A DNA stretch of 64,000 bases from Rhodamnia argentea (taxonomy: Eukaryota; Streptophyta; Magnoliopsida; Myrtales; Myrtaceae). A program made the position numbers and the translations under genes. Within the stretch, counting starts at the first letter, position 1. The number at the start of each line of letters is the position of its first letter. The notes under the pieces were generated by a model. That model saw only the letters and a list, made by a program, of their open reading frames with translations. It did no database searches and was not told where the DNA came from. Shown here one piece after another: positions 62,501 through 64,000 of this stretch. The DNA is taken from the NCBI RefSeq assembly GCF_020921035.1, contig NC_063150.1:248001-312000 (forward strand), read 5' to 3'.

Positions 62501-63910
62501 AAAGAAATTGGCACACTAAAAGTTCAAGAAAATCGTATCAAACACCAACATCCACCGCACCTGTGGAAAATATGTGACCATACAGTAATTAAATTCAATG
62601 CTCGACAATAGAACATAATTCCCTGGATACTGTGCAGAAAGGACGGTGTGTAGGTATAAAAAAAACTCAGAAAATCTCAAGACCTAAATGGGACCATTAA
62701 AGAATTTAATAACTCAACCATCATGGTACAAACTTCAAAGAAATACAAAACTTGACTCTGTTTTGGCGACGCACTTATTGCAATGCAGAGCACCAAATTA
62801 CAGCCGACTAACACAAACTAATTAAAAACAGGGGAACTGTGCCCACCCGCAATGAATACCCAACCATCCACCTGTCCGCCAAGCAGCCTAAGACAAAAAC
62901 ACGCATTGACATAGAAGAGAACAGCACTTTGAAACCAGGTCATCTATGAGGATCGACTCCGATCGTGAAATTTTTCCATTCATATTTTTTTTAATATAAT
63001 AATTTCAGGTGGAATGACCTTTTCAAAAGTTAAAACGAAAAAATCTTACGTGGTCGAGGGGTGGAAGAGAAATACAAGAAGTAACAAAAATTCAGTATTC
63101 GATGCAGAAACAATGAGAAAACCGCAACTCCGTACTTACAAAAAGAGATTTTTATTCGAGAATCCACCGCCAAATCGATAGATGTTGCGCAATAAATTCA
63201 TCAATCCTCCATTTGTTCATGCAAATCACACCATCGAATCAACGAAGCTTACCGAATCGATGACAACGAAAAGCTTACGTATCAGTACGAAATCAAGACA
63301 GAGAGAACCCAGAAAATAACCAGCTTCGTACTCAATTGGAGGGAAAATTAGCTCAGAGTCCTTACATAATTTGCAGACAAGAAAGCCTGTTGGTGAAAAA
63401 TCAAACTCGAGAAGGAGAAACTCAATTTATTCAATCATGCAACGCTTCGATCGTCCATGTTTTGGAACCACAAATTCATCGCGTCCATTCATTCATTCAA
63501 GAGGCAAAGGAGGGGGAAAAAAAAAAAAAAAGGGACGCAGCACACCACAGAAATGTCAACCGCTTTAAATCGGGGAAGGAACAAAAAAGCACAGAAGCAA
63601 GACAGACAGACATATGCGAAATGCAAGAGGCAAAATGATCACGCTCAATCACTTGACGAGACGCACGATTAAGCGGAAGATCCATCGATCGAGGGGGAAA
63701 AGGGACAAGCAAAATGAGATAGAAGCGGAAGCGATTGGGAACGCAATGGGAGGAAGGGGGGGCGTACTTGGTGGAGGCGCCGGAGCGAAGGGTGGAGGCC
63801 ATGAAGAAGGTGGGAGATCTGAGGCTGCGGTTCGCCATTGGAGGCAGCGCGAAGGACGGCGACTTCATCATGGATTCGGAGGCAAGGAAGGGATTGAGCT
63901 TCAGTGCCAT
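59521..63910 (-). CDS. SAD: Stearoyl-[acyl-carrier-protein] 9-desaturase, plastid, three exons
   Basis: Exons 63910-63768, 60983-60479 and 60081-59521 join in frame to 402 residues, the family's usual length. A Ser/Ala/Arg-rich transit peptide fills about 1-45. The mature part begins [20 protein letters not shown]. Di-iron ligands lie in EEN (182-183) with H185 (EENRHGD) and E268 with H271 (DEKRHE), plus E143-E144 ([10 protein letters not shown]). The enzyme is soluble in the plastid stroma, takes electrons from ferredoxin and puts the delta-9 double bond into 18:0-ACP, setting the saturated/unsaturated balance of membrane lipids. The C-terminus WIFDRQVKL is typical. Intron 1 is 2.78 kb. Which FAB2/SAD paralogue it is cannot be told. 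Confidence 0.97.
60984..63767. other. Desaturase intron 1
   Basis: A 2.78-kb intron in the transit-peptide region, at the conserved position of plant SAD genes. It holds no recognisable gene. The stretch 61690-61780 repeats gatcctac/gatccYR motifs. Open frames inside are short and without domains. Confidence 0.7.
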
Positions 63911-64000
63911 TCTTCAAGATTGATTCTTAATCCTCGCTCGCTCTCTCTCCGTCTCCCTCTCTCTCTCTCTGTGCAACTGTGCTTGAGAACGATTTTCCTC
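63911..64000 (-). promoter_or_regulatory. 5' leader of the desaturase, GA-rich on the coding strand
   Basis: The 90 bases before the start codon contain CT runs on the plus strand (63939-63970), read as GA in the coding direction. Such GA/CT leaders are common in plant housekeeping genes. The window ends here, so the promoter is not visible. Confidence 0.5.

Overview
This is nuclear DNA from a flowering plant, most likely a woody eudicot. The genes are split by GT/AG introns, their products are plant-specific (plastid acyl-ACP desaturase, phytol kinase, CASTOR/POLLUX channel, Shewanella-like phosphatase), and they sit among AT-rich DNA full of MITEs, LTR-element fossils and a degraded piece of plastid DNA. 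The species cannot be named from the sequence. Exon models were built by hand from the bases: every join uses GT/AG, keeps the reading frame and gives a protein of normal family length.

Layout, left to right. 1-2.3 kb: a decayed Copia fossil, a 119-bp tandem repeat and unassigned DNA. About 2.3-4.88 kb: a nuclear plastid insertion (NUPT) with relic trnC-GCA and the 5' part of rpoB. 6.57-7.26 kb (-): a small predicted plastid protein. 7.95-11.23 kb (-): ribosomal protein uL18/RPL5, nine exons. 12.2-13.4 kb: a fossil LTR of Ty3/gypsy type. 14.09-22.81 kb (-): a 12-exon CASTOR/POLLUX ion channel. 23.3-33.4 kb: a gene-free repeat block with two hAT MITEs that have 8-bp target duplications, a 2.2-kb degenerate repeat field that switches strand, a tandem TRIM with three LTRs, a TAA-flanked element with a GC-rich core, and a fold-back element. 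33.89-37.47 kb (+): a short-chain dehydrogenase/reductase. 39.39-41.18 kb (-): a FAM136A/DUF842 protein. 42.4-44.93 kb (+): an unprocessed KIN-12 kinesin pseudogene. 45.37-48.51 kb (-): phytol kinase VTE5. 50.28-51.51 kb (+): SLP2-type protein phosphatase, intronless. 52.74-54.11 kb (-): a stearoyl-ACP desaturase pseudogene. 55.1-57.5 kb: two long-inverted-repeat elements. 59.52-63.91 kb (-): an intact stearoyl-ACP desaturase, the relative of that pseudogene.

The genes do not form an operon or an obvious cluster. Desaturase, phytol kinase and probably the small protein act in plastids, but their proximity looks like ordinary gene order. I found no convincing undescribed biological system. The most unusual items are the strand-switching repeat field, the three-LTR TRIM array, the GC-cored TAA element, the long-inverted-repeat family with a large and a small member, and the desaturase gene/pseudogene pair.
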